This document shows, piece after piece, positions 33,464-42,683 of a stretch of DNA of 64,000 bases. The notes under the pieces are model-generated. The model worked only from the letters and a program-made list of their open reading frames with translations. It searched no databases and was not told the origin of the DNA. A program made the translations under genes and the position numbers. This stretch comes from Methylacidiphilales bacterium. GTDB lineage: Bacteria; Verrucomicrobiota; Verrucomicrobiia; Methylacidiphilales; UBA1321. Numbering within the stretch: the first letter of the stretch is position 1; every line of letters starts with the position of its first letter. The stretch is taken from the NCBI GenBank assembly GCA_021272165.1, contig JAJSLK010000014.1, positions 1 to 64,000 of the forward strand, in the 5' to 3' direction.

Positions 33464-35218
33464 ATGAATACGCCCCGCCAGGAACTGGAAGCACGTGTTG
33501 CGCAGGCTGTGCAGAAGCTTTTTCCGCCCGCGCCGCCGGCGCCTTATGTCCGGCCTTGTCCCGATCCGCGTCACGGCGATTTTCAAACCAATGTCGCGCT
33601 GGTGCAGGCCAAGGAGGCGAAGGCAAATCCGCGCGATCTAGCGGCAAAGCTGGCCGAGGCGCTGGAGATTGATGATGTGTCCGAAAAACCGGAAATCGCC
33701 GGCCCTGGCTTTTTGAACTTTCGGCTAAAGCCCATTTATCTGGCCGAACAAGTCGCCCGGCGCGGAAAGGACGACCGGCTGGGTGTTCCCGTGGCGGCCA
33801 AGCCGGAGGCTATTGTCATCGATTATAGCAGTCCGAACATCGCGAAGGAAATGCACGTCGGTCATTTGCGCAGCACGGTGCTGGGAGATGCGCTGGCGCG
33901 GATCCATTGTTTCCTCGGGCACAAGGTCATCGCGGACAATCATATTGGCGACTGGGGCACGGGCTTCGGCATGATCCTGTTCGGCTTCAAGCGGGAAGGG
34001 GATGCGGAGAAACTGCGGCACGATCCTTTCGGCCATCTGGAGGCAATCTACCGGAAAATCCAGGCCGAAGCAAAAACGGATGAGGCGATAAACGAAGCGG
34101 CGAAGCGCGAGTTGGTCCTGCTTCAGCAGGGTGATGCGGAGAATCGCAAACTTTGGGAGCAGTTTCTCAAGTATTCCCTCGATGCGCTGGAGGTGATTTA
34201 CCAGAAGCTCGGCGTCCAGTTTGATTATACACTCGGTGAGAGCTTTTATAACAACGCCTTGCCGGAAGTTGTGGCGGAGCTGGTGCAGCGGGGTCTGGCG
34301 CGGGAAAGTGAAGGCGCCATTGCCATTTTTTCCGATGGGACGCTGCCGCCCAAGGAAGACCCTTTTCTGGTCTCGGAAAAAGGCGAATTCCGGAACAATC
34401 CACTGCTGATCCGTAAGTCGGACGGCGGTTACAACTATGCCACGACCGATCTGGCCACGATTCGCTACCGGCATGAGCATTTTCATGCACAGCGGGTGAT
34501 TTATGTTGTCGATGGCCGGCAGCAGATGCATTTCCGGCAGCTTTTTGATGCCGCGCGGCGCTGGGGCTACGGCGACATGAAGCTGGAGCACGTCTGGTTT
34601 GGTACGATTCTCGGGCCCGACAAAAAACCGATCAAGACGCGCGAAGGCGGTGACGTGAAGCTGAAGGCTCTCGTGGCCGAAGCCGAGGACAGGGCGGAAA
34701 AAATCATCGAGGAAAAGCGGCCGGAGCTTTCGGAAACGGAGCGTTTGCGGTTGGCGCGCGTGGTTGGTCTGGGGGCGCTGAAATATGCCGATCTGGCCCA
34801 GAACCGGAATCTTGATTACGTCTTCAATTGGGAGAAGCTGCTTGCCTTCGACGGCAATACGGCGCCTTACGTGCAAAACGCCTATGTGCGCATCCGGGCC
34901 ATTTTTCGCAAGGCCGGCCTGGAGGAAGCACCTGAAGCATCGGTCATTTTGGCCGAACCGACCGAACTCGCGCTGGGCCGCAAGCTGCTCGATTTCGGCG
35001 ATTCGGTGCAGTTAGCCGCGGACGAATACCGGCCTCATTACCTGTGCCTCTATCTTTTTGATCTGGCGACGCTGTTCCACAAATTCTACGAGGCATGTCC
35101 CGTCCTGACCGCGGAGGCTGCGGTGCGTGATTCACGGCTCGTGCTAGGTGACGTTACGGCCCGGACTTTGCGCCAGGGGCTTCACCTGCTCGGAATCGAC
35201 GTGGTCGAGCAGATGTAG
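33464..35218 (+). CDS. argS: Arginyl-tRNA synthetase
   Basis: Class I arginyl-tRNA synthetase, 584 residues. The N-terminal Add-1 domain precedes the catalytic core with YSSPNIAKEMHVGHLRST, where HVGH (~131) is the ATP-binding HIGH motif. WFGTILGPDKKPIKTREGG corresponds to the region of the KMSKS loop, degenerate as usual in this family. The C-terminal DALR domain has LALGRKLLDFGDSV and HKFYEACPVL. It is convergent with a small gene starting at 35434; the stops are adjacent. Confidence 0.95.
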   Translation: MNTPRQELEARVAQAVQKLFPPAPPAPYVRPCPDPRHGDFQTNVALVQAKEAKANPRDLAAKLAEALEIDDVSEKPEIAGPGFLNFRLKPIYLAEQVARRGKDDRLGVPVAAKPEAIVIDYSSPNIAKEMHVGHLRSTVLGDALARIHCFLGHKVIADNHIGDWGTGFGMILFGFKREGDAEKLRHDPFGHLEAIYRKIQAEAKTDEAINEAAKRELVLLQQGDAENRKLWEQFLKYSLDALEVIYQKLGVQFDYTLGESFYNNALPEVVAELVQRGLARESEGAIAIFSDGTLPPKEDPFLVSEKGEFRNNPLLIRKSDGGYNYATTDLATIRYRHEHFHAQRVIYVVDGRQQMHFRQLFDAARRWGYGDMKLEHVWFGTILGPDKKPIKTREGGDVKLKALVAEAEDRAEKIIEEKRPELSETERLRLARVVGLGALKYADLAQNRNLDYVFNWEKLLAFDGNTAPYVQNAYVRIRAIFRKAGLEEAPEASVILAEPTELALGRKLLDFGDSVQLAADEYRPHYLCLYLFDLATLFHKFYEACPVLTAEAAVRDSRLVLGDVTARTLRQGLHLLGIDVVEQM

Positions 35219-35434
35219 CTAGAGAGAGTTGACCTGTTCCTTGCTGGACTCGGAAAGGTCCATGCCCTTGGCAATTTGGGCCAGGGTCGCCGGTGACTTG
35301 GAAATGGTCATCGGTGTTTCGGACCCGGCAAAATAGATTTCAATCGTCGAGCTGCTGACCGCGATGTTGGCGACATGGTCGAAGTTAATGCAAACCGTCT
35401 TGCCTTCGTTCAAGGGCAGAATGTAAAAACGCAT
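35219..35434 (-). CDS. Small uncharacterised protein
   Basis: A 71-residue protein, MRFYILPLNEGKTVCINF at the start and a mostly beta middle (VSSSTIEIYFAGSETPMTIS). No signal peptide, membrane segment or recognised family. It is divergent from the FUSC-type gene and directly abuts the argS stop codon. It looks natural in composition, but only length and spacing support it. Confidence 0.5.
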   Translation of the reverse strand: MRFYILPLNEGKTVCINFDHVANIAVSSSTIEIYFAGSETPMTISKSPATLAQIAKGMDLSESSKEQVNSL

Positions 35435-35509
35435 GATCGAAGGATGCGCGCAAAGAGGGCTTCTGGCAACCGTCTTGCGCAGGTTGCGGCAGGCTGCTTA
35501 CCTGTGGTC

Positions 35510-37609
35510 ATGGAAACGGGAATGTCACCCGGGATGAGTTGGCTGGCCACTTCCTGGCGGGAAGTTCTTTCCCTCTTGCAATTCCGTTTTATGCCGGAAA
35601 AGAAACGCGAGGCCCTGGCCTTCGCCATCCGGGGTTGGGTTGCGAGCATGCTGGCGATGTACCTGGCCTTTTACCTGGAGCTCGATGAACCGTATTGGGC
35701 GCCGCTTACGGTCTGGATTGTCCTGCAACCGACGCCGGGCATGTCGATCTCAAAGGCGTTCTATCGAATCGTCGGCACCATCATCGGCTCGTTTATGGGC
35801 GTGGTTTTGATCTGCTTTTTTGTCCAGACGCCGGAGCTGTTCATTGCGGCGCTCGCCCTGTGGGTCGGGGCCTGCACGATGGTTTCCAACCTGCTTCGGA
35901 ATTTTCGCGCCTATGGCGCGGTCATGGCTGGTTTTACCGCCGCCATTGTGGCCAGCGGAGCAATTGAGAGACCGAACGAGATTATCCAGATCGCGCTGGC
36001 TCGTTGCGCGGCGACACTAATCGGTATTGCCTGTGCCACGATAATTACCGCGATCTTCGCCAAGCATGAGGCGCGAACAAGGGTCCGAATGCTTTTGGCC
36101 AAGGCCATTGGCGATACGATCCGGCGGTCGGCCCTTCCCGTGACTGCCACGACCGCTGAACGCCTGGCACTGGGCAAGCCTCTCATCGACGAACTCATTG
36201 CGCTCGATGCCGAGATCGATTATGCGGCGGCGGAATCGGCGGGCGTGCGAATTCACGAGGATTGCGCACGAAGTCTGGTGGCGCATTTGTTTCAGGCGAT
36301 AGCGGCGCGACGGTCGCTGGAGGAAGAATTGCCGCGGGGTGGGACCTCCGCTGATCCGGAAGTGGCGCAGTTGCTCGATTCGACCCTGCAATTTTTTCGG
36401 AATGCTCCGGAACTGATGGCGGCGGACCAGTGGCTGACGCTCCAGCAGCAGATGGAGGAATTGCGCCGGAAGATCGAAAAGGCGATGCCGGAGGAACGAG
36501 TCAGCGACTTCAGGCCGGCTGCCTCGTCCCGCATGGTGTTGGATCGCCTGGATGAATTGTTGGAGCACCTGGCCCGGGCCATCAGCGACTGGCAGCTTTT
36601 GCTCGGTGGATGGAAATGGAGTCCAAGCCTGAGTCTCAATTTTCATCGGGACCGCCGTCGCGCGGTAATCAATGGGCTGCGGGCGGCGATTGCGGTGGGC
36701 GTGGCGGGCGCCTTCTGGATTGCCAGCGCCTGGTCGATGGGGCCTTCGTTGCTGATTTGGGTGTCGGTTGGCGCCAGTTTCTTTGCTTCGGCCCCGCAAC
36801 CGGATCGCCTGGGAAATCTGTTTCTGAATCTCGTCATGGTGGCCTGTGTTGCCGCCTTTATCGTCAATTATTTCGTGCTGCCGGGCACGAGCGCCTTTCC
36901 CATTCTGGCCTTCGCCTACGGCTTGGTTCTCGTTCCCGCGACGGTCCTTCTTTACAATGCACGAAATCCCATACCCATAATGGCTTTCTGCGCCAATTTT
37001 ATCGCCCTTTCCCAGCCGGTCAACGCGATGACATACGATACGGCGGCGTTTCTGAACAACGCAATGGCTCTCTACCTCGGATGCGGCGCCGGGGTGCTTT
37101 CCTATAGTTTATTTATGCCTGCCGACCCGCGCGTGGCACGGCGTTACGTGGTTTACCGGATCCGGCTTGGGCTGGAACGCATTTCCCGGCTCGAACCGAT
37201 TCCTTCCTTTGATGTCTGGCAAACCCGGATGTTTGATCGCATCAACCGGCTGCACGATCCGGCCAATCCTTCCGGCTGGCCGACGGACGAATGGTTCAAC
37301 GGCGGCCTGGCGGCTCTCGGCCTCGGGACCGAGGTGCTTCGGCTTCGTCATCTTTTGACGGAGGCGCGCCTGGCATCGAGAACCGCAGGCTTGATTCGGA
37401 CCGTCCTGCAATCTTTCCGGGAAATTACGGCGAGACCGGATGTGGCCCGGAAATCAGTCCGGCATGCGCTGACGGAATTGGAGCGGAATGTTCCCGAGGG
37501 ACGGGAAGAAAAACTCTCGTGGTTTCGCGTTCGCGGAATCCTTGAAAAAATGGAATCCTTTTTTGCGGATCATCCCACTTTTCTTACCGGCCGAACGGAG
37601 ATGATATGA
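35510..37609 (+). CDS. FUSC family (AaeB-like) inner-membrane efflux protein
   Basis: A ~699-residue protein with two sets of six membrane helices separated by a cytoplasmic helical domain, the layout of the FUSC/AaeB aromatic acid exporter family. The first set has AIRGWVASMLAMYLAFYLELDEPYWAPLTVWIVLQP-type sequence; the second begins INGLRAAIAVGVAGAFWIAS. The start is uncertain: ATG 35510 avoids overlapping the divergent gene, but ATG at 35444 is in frame. It overlaps the DUF1656 gene by four bases, and a HlyD-type partner follows. Confidence 0.85.
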   Translation: METGMSPGMSWLATSWREVLSLLQFRFMPEKKREALAFAIRGWVASMLAMYLAFYLELDEPYWAPLTVWIVLQPTPGMSISKAFYRIVGTIIGSFMGVVLICFFVQTPELFIAALALWVGACTMVSNLLRNFRAYGAVMAGFTAAIVASGAIERPNEIIQIALARCAATLIGIACATIITAIFAKHEARTRVRMLLAKAIGDTIRRSALPVTATTAERLALGKPLIDELIALDAEIDYAAAESAGVRIHEDCARSLVAHLFQAIAARRSLEEELPRGGTSADPEVAQLLDSTLQFFRNAPELMAADQWLTLQQQMEELRRKIEKAMPEERVSDFRPAASSRMVLDRLDELLEHLARAISDWQLLLGGWKWSPSLSLNFHRDRRRAVINGLRAAIAVGVAGAFWIASAWSMGPSLLIWVSVGASFFASAPQPDRLGNLFLNLVMVACVAAFIVNYFVLPGTSAFPILAFAYGLVLVPATVLLYNARNPIPIMAFCANFIALSQPVNAMTYDTAAFLNNAMALYLGCGAGVLSYSLFMPADPRVARRYVVYRIRLGLERISRLEPIPSFDVWQTRMFDRINRLHDPANPSGWPTDEWFNGGLAALGLGTEVLRLRHLLTEARLASRTAGLIRTVLQSFREITARPDVARKSVRHALTELERNVPEGREEKLSWFRVRGILEKMESFFADHPTFLTGRTEMI

Positions 37610-37797
37610 AGGAGATCAATCTCTTTGGCGTTTATTTTTCGCCGTTTGTTGCCGTTCTGGCTCTGGCTCTTATCATTTTTTTCGCGTTGCGGGTCTGGCT
37701 TGACCGCATCGAAGTCCAGAAATGGTTCTGGCACCGCTCCTTGTTCGATGCGGCGGTCTTTGTCATTATTCTATCCGTCATCGGACTGATGTTTTAA
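37606..37797 (+). CDS. DUF1656 (AaeX-like) small membrane protein
   Basis: A 63-residue protein with two membrane helices: FSPFVAVLALALIIFFALRV and LFDAAVFVIILSVIGLMF. It starts MKEINLFGVYFSPF, the consensus of DUF1656 proteins, which accompany FUSC-type exporters and HlyD-type adaptors. It overlaps the FUSC gene (ATGA) and precedes the adaptor gene by 11 bases. Confidence 0.85.
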   Translation: MKEINLFGVYFSPFVAVLALALIIFFALRVWLDRIEVQKWFWHRSLFDAAVFVIILSVIGLMF

Positions 37798-37808
37798 CGA
37801 GGCCTGAA

Positions 37809-38693
37809 ATGGACAAGGATTATTGGAAACGCGTGGCAAGGACGGCTGTGATCGTGGCTCTGGCCCTGATTCTTGGCTGGGTGCTCTGGTGGCACTACAT
37901 GCGATCGCCATGGACGCGCGATGGCCGGGTGCGCGCGGAGGTAGTCGACATCGCGGCGCAAATCGCCGGGCAGGTGGTCAATCTCCGCGTGGTCGACAAT
38001 CAATTCGTGCACCGGGGCGATGTCCTTTTCATCGTCGATCCCGATAACTACCGGCTGGCACTGGAGGAAGCCGAGGCAACGGTGCAAAGCCGTCAAGCCG
38101 ACCTGGCTATTCGAAAACAGGAACTCAAGCGTCGGCAGGACTTGGGCGCGCAGGCGATTTCCACGGAGGACATCCAACTGGCCCAAAATGCCGTCACGGT
38201 AGCGGAGGCATCCGCTAACGATGCCCTGGCCGTCCGCGACCTGGCCAAGCTGAACATGGACCGGACAACGGTGACCTCGCCGGTGAATGGTTACGTGACG
38301 AACCTGCATTTGCGGGTAGGGGATTATTCGACGCCGGGCCAGACCAAGCTGAGCATCATTGACAGCGACTCATTCTGGGTGGCCGGTTATTTTGAGGAGA
38401 CCAAGCTGCCGCGGATTCATATCGGCGACTACGCCCACGTGAAGCTGATGGGCGTAGGGCCGGAGATCGCCGGGCACGTCGAAAGCTTCAGCCGCGGCAT
38501 TGCCGACGCGAACGGCGGCGCCAGCGGTCAGGGGCTTGCCAGCGTCGACCCGATTTTCACCTGGGTGCGGCTGGCGCAGCGGATTCCGGTGCGGATCCAC
38601 ATCGATCACGTTCCCGACGGCGTGAAAATCGCCGCCGGGCAGACGTGCACCATCGTCCTCGGTCCACCGAGGAAGCAGGAGCAGGTCCGTTAG
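37809..38693 (+). CDS. HlyD-type periplasmic adaptor (AaeA/EmrA-like)
   Basis: A 294-residue membrane-fusion protein. It has an N-terminal membrane anchor (VIVALALILGWVLWWHY), a split biotinyl-lipoyl domain (AEVVDIAAQIAGQVVNLRVVDNQFV and TTVTSPVNGYVTNLHLRVGDYS), a coiled coil between them, and the beta-barrel part FWVAGYFEETKLPRIHIGD. It bridges the FUSC pump to an outer-membrane channel, not encoded here. The start ATG 37809 sits 11 bases after the DUF1656 stop. Confidence 0.88.
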   Translation: MDKDYWKRVARTAVIVALALILGWVLWWHYMRSPWTRDGRVRAEVVDIAAQIAGQVVNLRVVDNQFVHRGDVLFIVDPDNYRLALEEAEATVQSRQADLAIRKQELKRRQDLGAQAISTEDIQLAQNAVTVAEASANDALAVRDLAKLNMDRTTVTSPVNGYVTNLHLRVGDYSTPGQTKLSIIDSDSFWVAGYFEETKLPRIHIGDYAHVKLMGVGPEIAGHVESFSRGIADANGGASGQGLASVDPIFTWVRLAQRIPVRIHIDHVPDGVKIAAGQTCTIVLGPPRKQEQVR

Positions 38694-38694
38694 G

Positions 38695-38840
38695 AACTTG
38701 CTGAAAAAGGTCGTCATCCTGAGCCTGTCGAAGGATCTCTAACCATTTCGCTCATTGAGCTTCTCTGAGAAAAATAGCGAGAGATCCCTCGACAAGCTCG
38801 GGATGACTGCGTTTTTTAATAAAGGCTTTTTCAGCAAGCT
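38695..38840. mobile_element. 146-bp non-coding inverted-repeat element (MITE-like)
   Basis: Outer inverted repeats aacttgctgaaaaag (38695-38709) and ctttttcagcaagct (38826-38840) match at 14 of 15 positions. Inside, a second imperfect pair is formed by two opposed copies of the dispersed repeat at 38713-38740 and 38780-38807. The whole could fold into one long hairpin. It lies between the adaptor gene stop and the transketolase stop, ending one base from the latter. No coding capacity. It may serve as a bidirectional terminator. Confidence 0.65.
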
Positions 38841-38841
38841 C

Positions 38842-40866
38842 TTAGAGCAGGCTCTTGGCCACTTCGAGAACGTGGTCCACCGTCAGGCCGTATTCCTTGA
38901 GGATGCGCTCGTAGGGAGCCGACGCGCCGAATTTCTCGACGCCGACAAACTTGCCCGCGCTGGTGGTGTACCGTTCCCAGCCGAGACGGACGCCCGCTTC
39001 AACCGCGACGCGCTTGGTCACCGACGGAGGCAGAACGCTGTCGCGATAGCTTTGCGGCTGGGCCTCGAAAAGTTCCCAACTCGGCAGCGAGACGACGCGC
39101 GCGGCCTTGCCTTCGGCGCCAAGCTTCTGCGCCGCTTCGTAGGCCAGCGAAACTTCCGACCCGGTGCCGATGAGGATGATGTCCGGCGTGGAGCCGGGTT
39201 TCGATTCCCAGAGCGTATAGCCCCCCTTGAGCACGCCCGAGGCGGGAGCGGTCTTGGTCCGGTCGAAGACCGGAACATTCTGGCGAGTAAGCATGATGGT
39301 GCTCGTCTGTGTGGTGGCCTGCAGGGCGGCCAGCCAGGCGTACCCGGCCTCGTTGGCATCGGCGGGGCGCAGCACCAAAACGCGCGGAATGGCGCGCAGC
39401 GTGGCGAGATGCTCAACCGGCTCATGCGTCGGGCCGTCCTCGCCCACGCAGATGGAATCGTGCGTGAAGATATAGATCGTCTGAAGACCGCTGAGTGAAG
39501 CCAGCCGGATGGGCGGGCGCATGTAATCGGTGAAGACGAAGAAGGTCGAGCCGAACGGGATGAGTCCGCCGTAATAGGCGAGCCCGGCGCAAATAGCGCC
39601 CATGCCGTGTTCGCGGATGCCGAAGTGAAGATTTCGTCCGCCGTAATTGCCTTTCTCGAAAGAGCCGAATTCCTTGATCCAGGTTTTGGTCGAGGGGGCG
39701 AGATCGGCCGAGCCGCCGATGAGGCTGGGCACCGCGCCGAACAGCACTTTCAGGATTTCGCCGCCGGCATTGCGCGTGGCAATGGCTTTTTCCGGCCCGT
39801 ATTTGGGCAGCAGCGATTCAAGATTAGCGGGAAGCTTTTTGGCCAGGACATCTTTCCACGTTTGTGCCTTCTCGGGATTCTTTGCGGTGTAATCGGCGAA
39901 AAGCTTGTTCCAGTCGGCCTCTTCCTTCGCCCAGCCCTTGCGCTTTTCAGCAAAGAAATCCTTCACGCGCTGCGGGACGAGGAACTGCGCATCTTCCGGC
40001 CATCCGATGTTCCGTTTCGTCGCGGCGACTTCCTCAGGACCAAATGCATCCGAGTGGGCCTTTGGCGTGCCCTGCAGCTTGGGCGATCCCTTGCCGATGA
40101 CCGTTTTCCCGATGATGATCGTGGGCTGGCCCTTGGTCGCAAGCGCCTCGCGCAGCGCCGCGTCGATCTGCGTCTGGTCGTTGCCGTTGATGGAAATGAC
40201 ATGCCAGTGATAACCCTTAAAGCGGGAAGGAACATCGTCGCTGTAGGAGAGGCTGGTCATGCCTTCGATGGAGACGCTGTTGTCATCGTAGAACCAGACG
40301 AGATTGTCGAGGCCGAGATGCCCGGCCAGCGAGGCGGCCTCATGCGAGATGCCTTCCTGCAAATCGCCGTCGGAGACGATGGTGTAAACGCGATGATCGG
40401 AGACCGCGAATTCGGGCGTATTGAATGTTGCGGCAAAATGCTTTTGAGCGATGGCCAGCCCGACCGAATTGCCGGTGCCCTGACCGAGAGGCCCGGTCGT
40501 GACTTCGACGCCTTCGGTCTCGTGGCTCTCGGGATGGCCGGGGGTCAGGCTGCCCCACTGGCGGAAATTCTTGAGCTGGTCGAGCGTCATTTTCTCGAAC
40601 CCGGTCAGATGCAGCAGCGAATAAATGAGCATCGAGCCATGGCCGGCGGAGAGGACGAAGCGGTCGCGATTGGCCCAGTGGGGATTGGCCGGGTTGAATT
40701 TCAGGTACTTGGTCCAGAGAACGAAGGCGAAGTCGGCGCAGCCCATGGGCAGGCCGCAATGACCGCTGTTCGCCTTTTGCACCGCATCGACGGTAAGGGT
40801 GCGGATGGTGTTGGGAACGAGGGTTTCGAGTGGCTCGGTGGCGAATTGGGCGGGTTCCTGGCTCAT
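38842..40866 (-). CDS. tkt: Transketolase
   Basis: A 674-residue thiamine diphosphate enzyme of the pentose phosphate pathway. Motifs are ANSGHCGLPMGCADF, GHGSMLIYSLLHLTG, the TPP-binding GDGDLQEGISHEA-type stretch (IVSDGDLQEGISHEAASLAGH), and the C-terminal YTTSAGKFVG. The ATG at 40866 gives MSQEPAQF; an upstream ATG at 40893 would add nine residues. Transcribed alone, convergent with the efflux operon across the inverted-repeat element. Confidence 0.95.
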   Translation of the reverse strand: MSQEPAQFATEPLETLVPNTIRTLTVDAVQKANSGHCGLPMGCADFAFVLWTKYLKFNPANPHWANRDRFVLSAGHGSMLIYSLLHLTGFEKMTLDQLKNFRQWGSLTPGHPESHETEGVEVTTGPLGQGTGNSVGLAIAQKHFAATFNTPEFAVSDHRVYTIVSDGDLQEGISHEAASLAGHLGLDNLVWFYDDNSVSIEGMTSLSYSDDVPSRFKGYHWHVISINGNDQTQIDAALREALATKGQPTIIIGKTVIGKGSPKLQGTPKAHSDAFGPEEVAATKRNIGWPEDAQFLVPQRVKDFFAEKRKGWAKEEADWNKLFADYTAKNPEKAQTWKDVLAKKLPANLESLLPKYGPEKAIATRNAGGEILKVLFGAVPSLIGGSADLAPSTKTWIKEFGSFEKGNYGGRNLHFGIREHGMGAICAGLAYYGGLIPFGSTFFVFTDYMRPPIRLASLSGLQTIYIFTHDSICVGEDGPTHEPVEHLATLRAIPRVLVLRPADANEAGYAWLAALQATTQTSTIMLTRQNVPVFDRTKTAPASGVLKGGYTLWESKPGSTPDIILIGTGSEVSLAYEAAQKLGAEGKAARVVSLPSWELFEAQPQSYRDSVLPPSVTKRVAVEAGVRLGWERYTTSAGKFVGVEKFGASAPYERILKEYGLTVDHVLEVAKSLL

Positions 40867-40947
40867 AAGTCCGGTCAAGCTAACGCGGCACACGCTGCAT
40901 GTCTAGAGGCTATCGGGAAATAGGCATGTGACAAAAAGGAGTCATTC

Positions 40948-41655
40948 TTACCACGGAATCTCGCCGTGCTCCTCAAGATAATGGTTCGTCAGGGAATGGG
41001 GGACCTCAGTAATAAGGCGGATGATGTTGTGCGCGCCTTTTTCCACCGGCAGGGGCGCATTTTCCGTCCCCATTTCCGTCCGCACCCAGCCGGGCGAGGC
41101 GGCGTTGACGCTGATGCCGCGCGGCTGAAGCGCCTCGGCCAGCTTGCGCGTAGCGGCGTTCAGGGCGGCCTTGGAGATGCCATAGCCGGCCCAACCATCG
41201 CCCATGTTGGCCATGGAACCGAGCTGGCTGCTGACATTGATGACGCGCGACGGCTTGCCCGCCTCTAGCAGCGGCAGCAGCGCCTGGGTCAGCAGGACGG
41301 GGCCGAGGGTATTGGTGACGAAGCAGTCGCGCAGATCGGCGGCGGTCGCCTTCAAAATCGTGCCCTGCCAGGTATCGAGAATCGCCGCATTGTTGATCAG
41401 GACATTGAGGGCCTTGAGCCGCTGTTTGAGTTCGCGCGCCGCGTTCTGGATACTCGTTTCGTCCGAGGTATCGAGCAGGAGGAAGTCGACTTTCAGGCCA
41501 TCTCCGGCCAATTCCTTGACCGCAGCCTCGCCCCGCTGGGCTGAGCGGGCGCTGAGAATGACGTGATGGCCGAACCGGGCCAACTGGCGGCAGATTTCGA
41601 GTCCGATGCCTTTATTGGCGCCGGTGACGAGAATGGTCTGGGGCGATTTGCTCAT
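40948..41655 (-). CDS. Short-chain dehydrogenase/reductase
   Basis: A 235-residue Rossmann-fold oxidoreductase of the classical SDR family. The cofactor motif is TGANKGIG (TGxxxGIG), followed by NNAAIL, the catalytic Ser in NVSSQLG and YGISK (YxxxK). The Arg-Ser residues after strand 2 (SARSAQRG) suggest NADP(H), as in carbonyl-reductase-like members. Substrate unknown. ATG 41655 gives MSKSPQTILVTGANKG; an upstream ATG at 41673 is in frame. Confidence 0.85.
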   Translation of the reverse strand: MSKSPQTILVTGANKGIGLEICRQLARFGHHVILSARSAQRGEAAVKELAGDGLKVDFLLLDTSDETSIQNAARELKQRLKALNVLINNAAILDTWQGTILKATAADLRDCFVTNTLGPVLLTQALLPLLEAGKPSRVINVSSQLGSMANMGDGWAGYGISKAALNAATRKLAEALQPRGISVNAASPGWVRTEMGTENAPLPVEKGAHNIIRLITEVPHSLTNHYLEEHGEIPW

Positions 41656-41783
41656 AATGGGAAAAGCTAACACGATTCGCCCGGAGGGAAAGGGACGACG
41701 ATGACAGACATTTAATCTGGCCCGAGCCAGCCCGGCTCGACATGACCCCGGGGCCCGATAGGCTCATTTTCAGTCTTATTCTT

Positions 41784-42683
41784 ATGATTGATGAAACGGT
41801 ATCGACCGTCGACCAGATGATCCATCCGCCTTCCGCACCCGAGCTTCTGGTCGAGGAAGCCGGGCAGGCCGCGCAAAATCTCTGGTGGGACGACCGTGAC
41901 GAATCACTCTGGTGGACCGACGTAGCGGGCGGCGCCGTTTACCGGCTCAATTGGAAAACCCGCATCCAGAGCGCGGTGTATGAAGGGCCGACGGTTGGCG
42001 CTTTTGTGCCGCAGGAGGACCACAGTTGGCTCCTATTCCGGGACAAGGATATCGCGTTGCTGGATTTTGAAAGCCATTCCCAGATCATGCCGCTGATTGA
42101 GAATGTCCGTTTCGACGGCGATCGCTTTAGCGAGGCCGTGGCTGATGTCGAAGGCCGAGTTTTAGCCGGTACCGTCCGCAATGAACGTCCGAACGGCGCC
42201 GGGATTTATCTTCTGGAAAAAAACGGCACGCTGGGCAAGGAACTGGGCGGCACCGGCCAATCCAATGGCATGGCCTGGAATGCCAAGGGCGACGCGCTCT
42301 ACTGGTGTTGCGGCACCACCAAGACGATCTGGCGCTGCCGTTACGATGCGAAACGGGGCGCAATCTCAAACCGGCAGGTTTTTCACGAATGTCTGCCGGA
42401 GGAAGGGACGCCGACCGGTCTGGCGCTCGATTCGGAGGGCACGCTCTGGTCGGGCCGCCGCGACACCGGGGTGATTCTCAAGATTGGCGAGAATCGCCAG
42501 TTGCTCGGACAGGTGACTTTTCCCGCCAAGCACCTGACCTCGGTCGCCTTTGGCGGTCCGGATCACCGCACCGTCTTCGTGACCGGAATAACGGATGAGG
42601 GCCGCTCGAAAATCTTCACGCTGCAATCGCCCGTTCCGGGGATGACCTTGAGGCGTTCCAGGATCGAGCGGGTGAAGGCTTAA
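41784..42683 (+). CDS. SMP-30/gluconolactonase-like beta-propeller protein
   Basis: A ~299-residue six-bladed beta-propeller of the SMP-30/gluconolactonase/LRE family. It shows LWWTDVAGGAVYRLNWKTR, GRVLAGTVRNE, the metal-site stretch GTGQSNGMAWNAKGDALYW-type sequence and GTPTGLALDSEGTLWSGR. Members hydrolyse sugar lactones or similar esters with a divalent metal. Start uncertain between ATG 41742 and 41784. Its end overlaps the convergent glycosyltransferase gene by four bases. Confidence 0.8.
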   Translation: MIDETVSTVDQMIHPPSAPELLVEEAGQAAQNLWWDDRDESLWWTDVAGGAVYRLNWKTRIQSAVYEGPTVGAFVPQEDHSWLLFRDKDIALLDFESHSQIMPLIENVRFDGDRFSEAVADVEGRVLAGTVRNERPNGAGIYLLEKNGTLGKELGGTGQSNGMAWNAKGDALYWCCGTTKTIWRCRYDAKRGAISNRQVFHECLPEEGTPTGLALDSEGTLWSGRRDTGVILKIGENRQLLGQVTFPAKHLTSVAFGGPDHRTVFVTGITDEGRSKIFTLQSPVPGMTLRRSRIERVKA

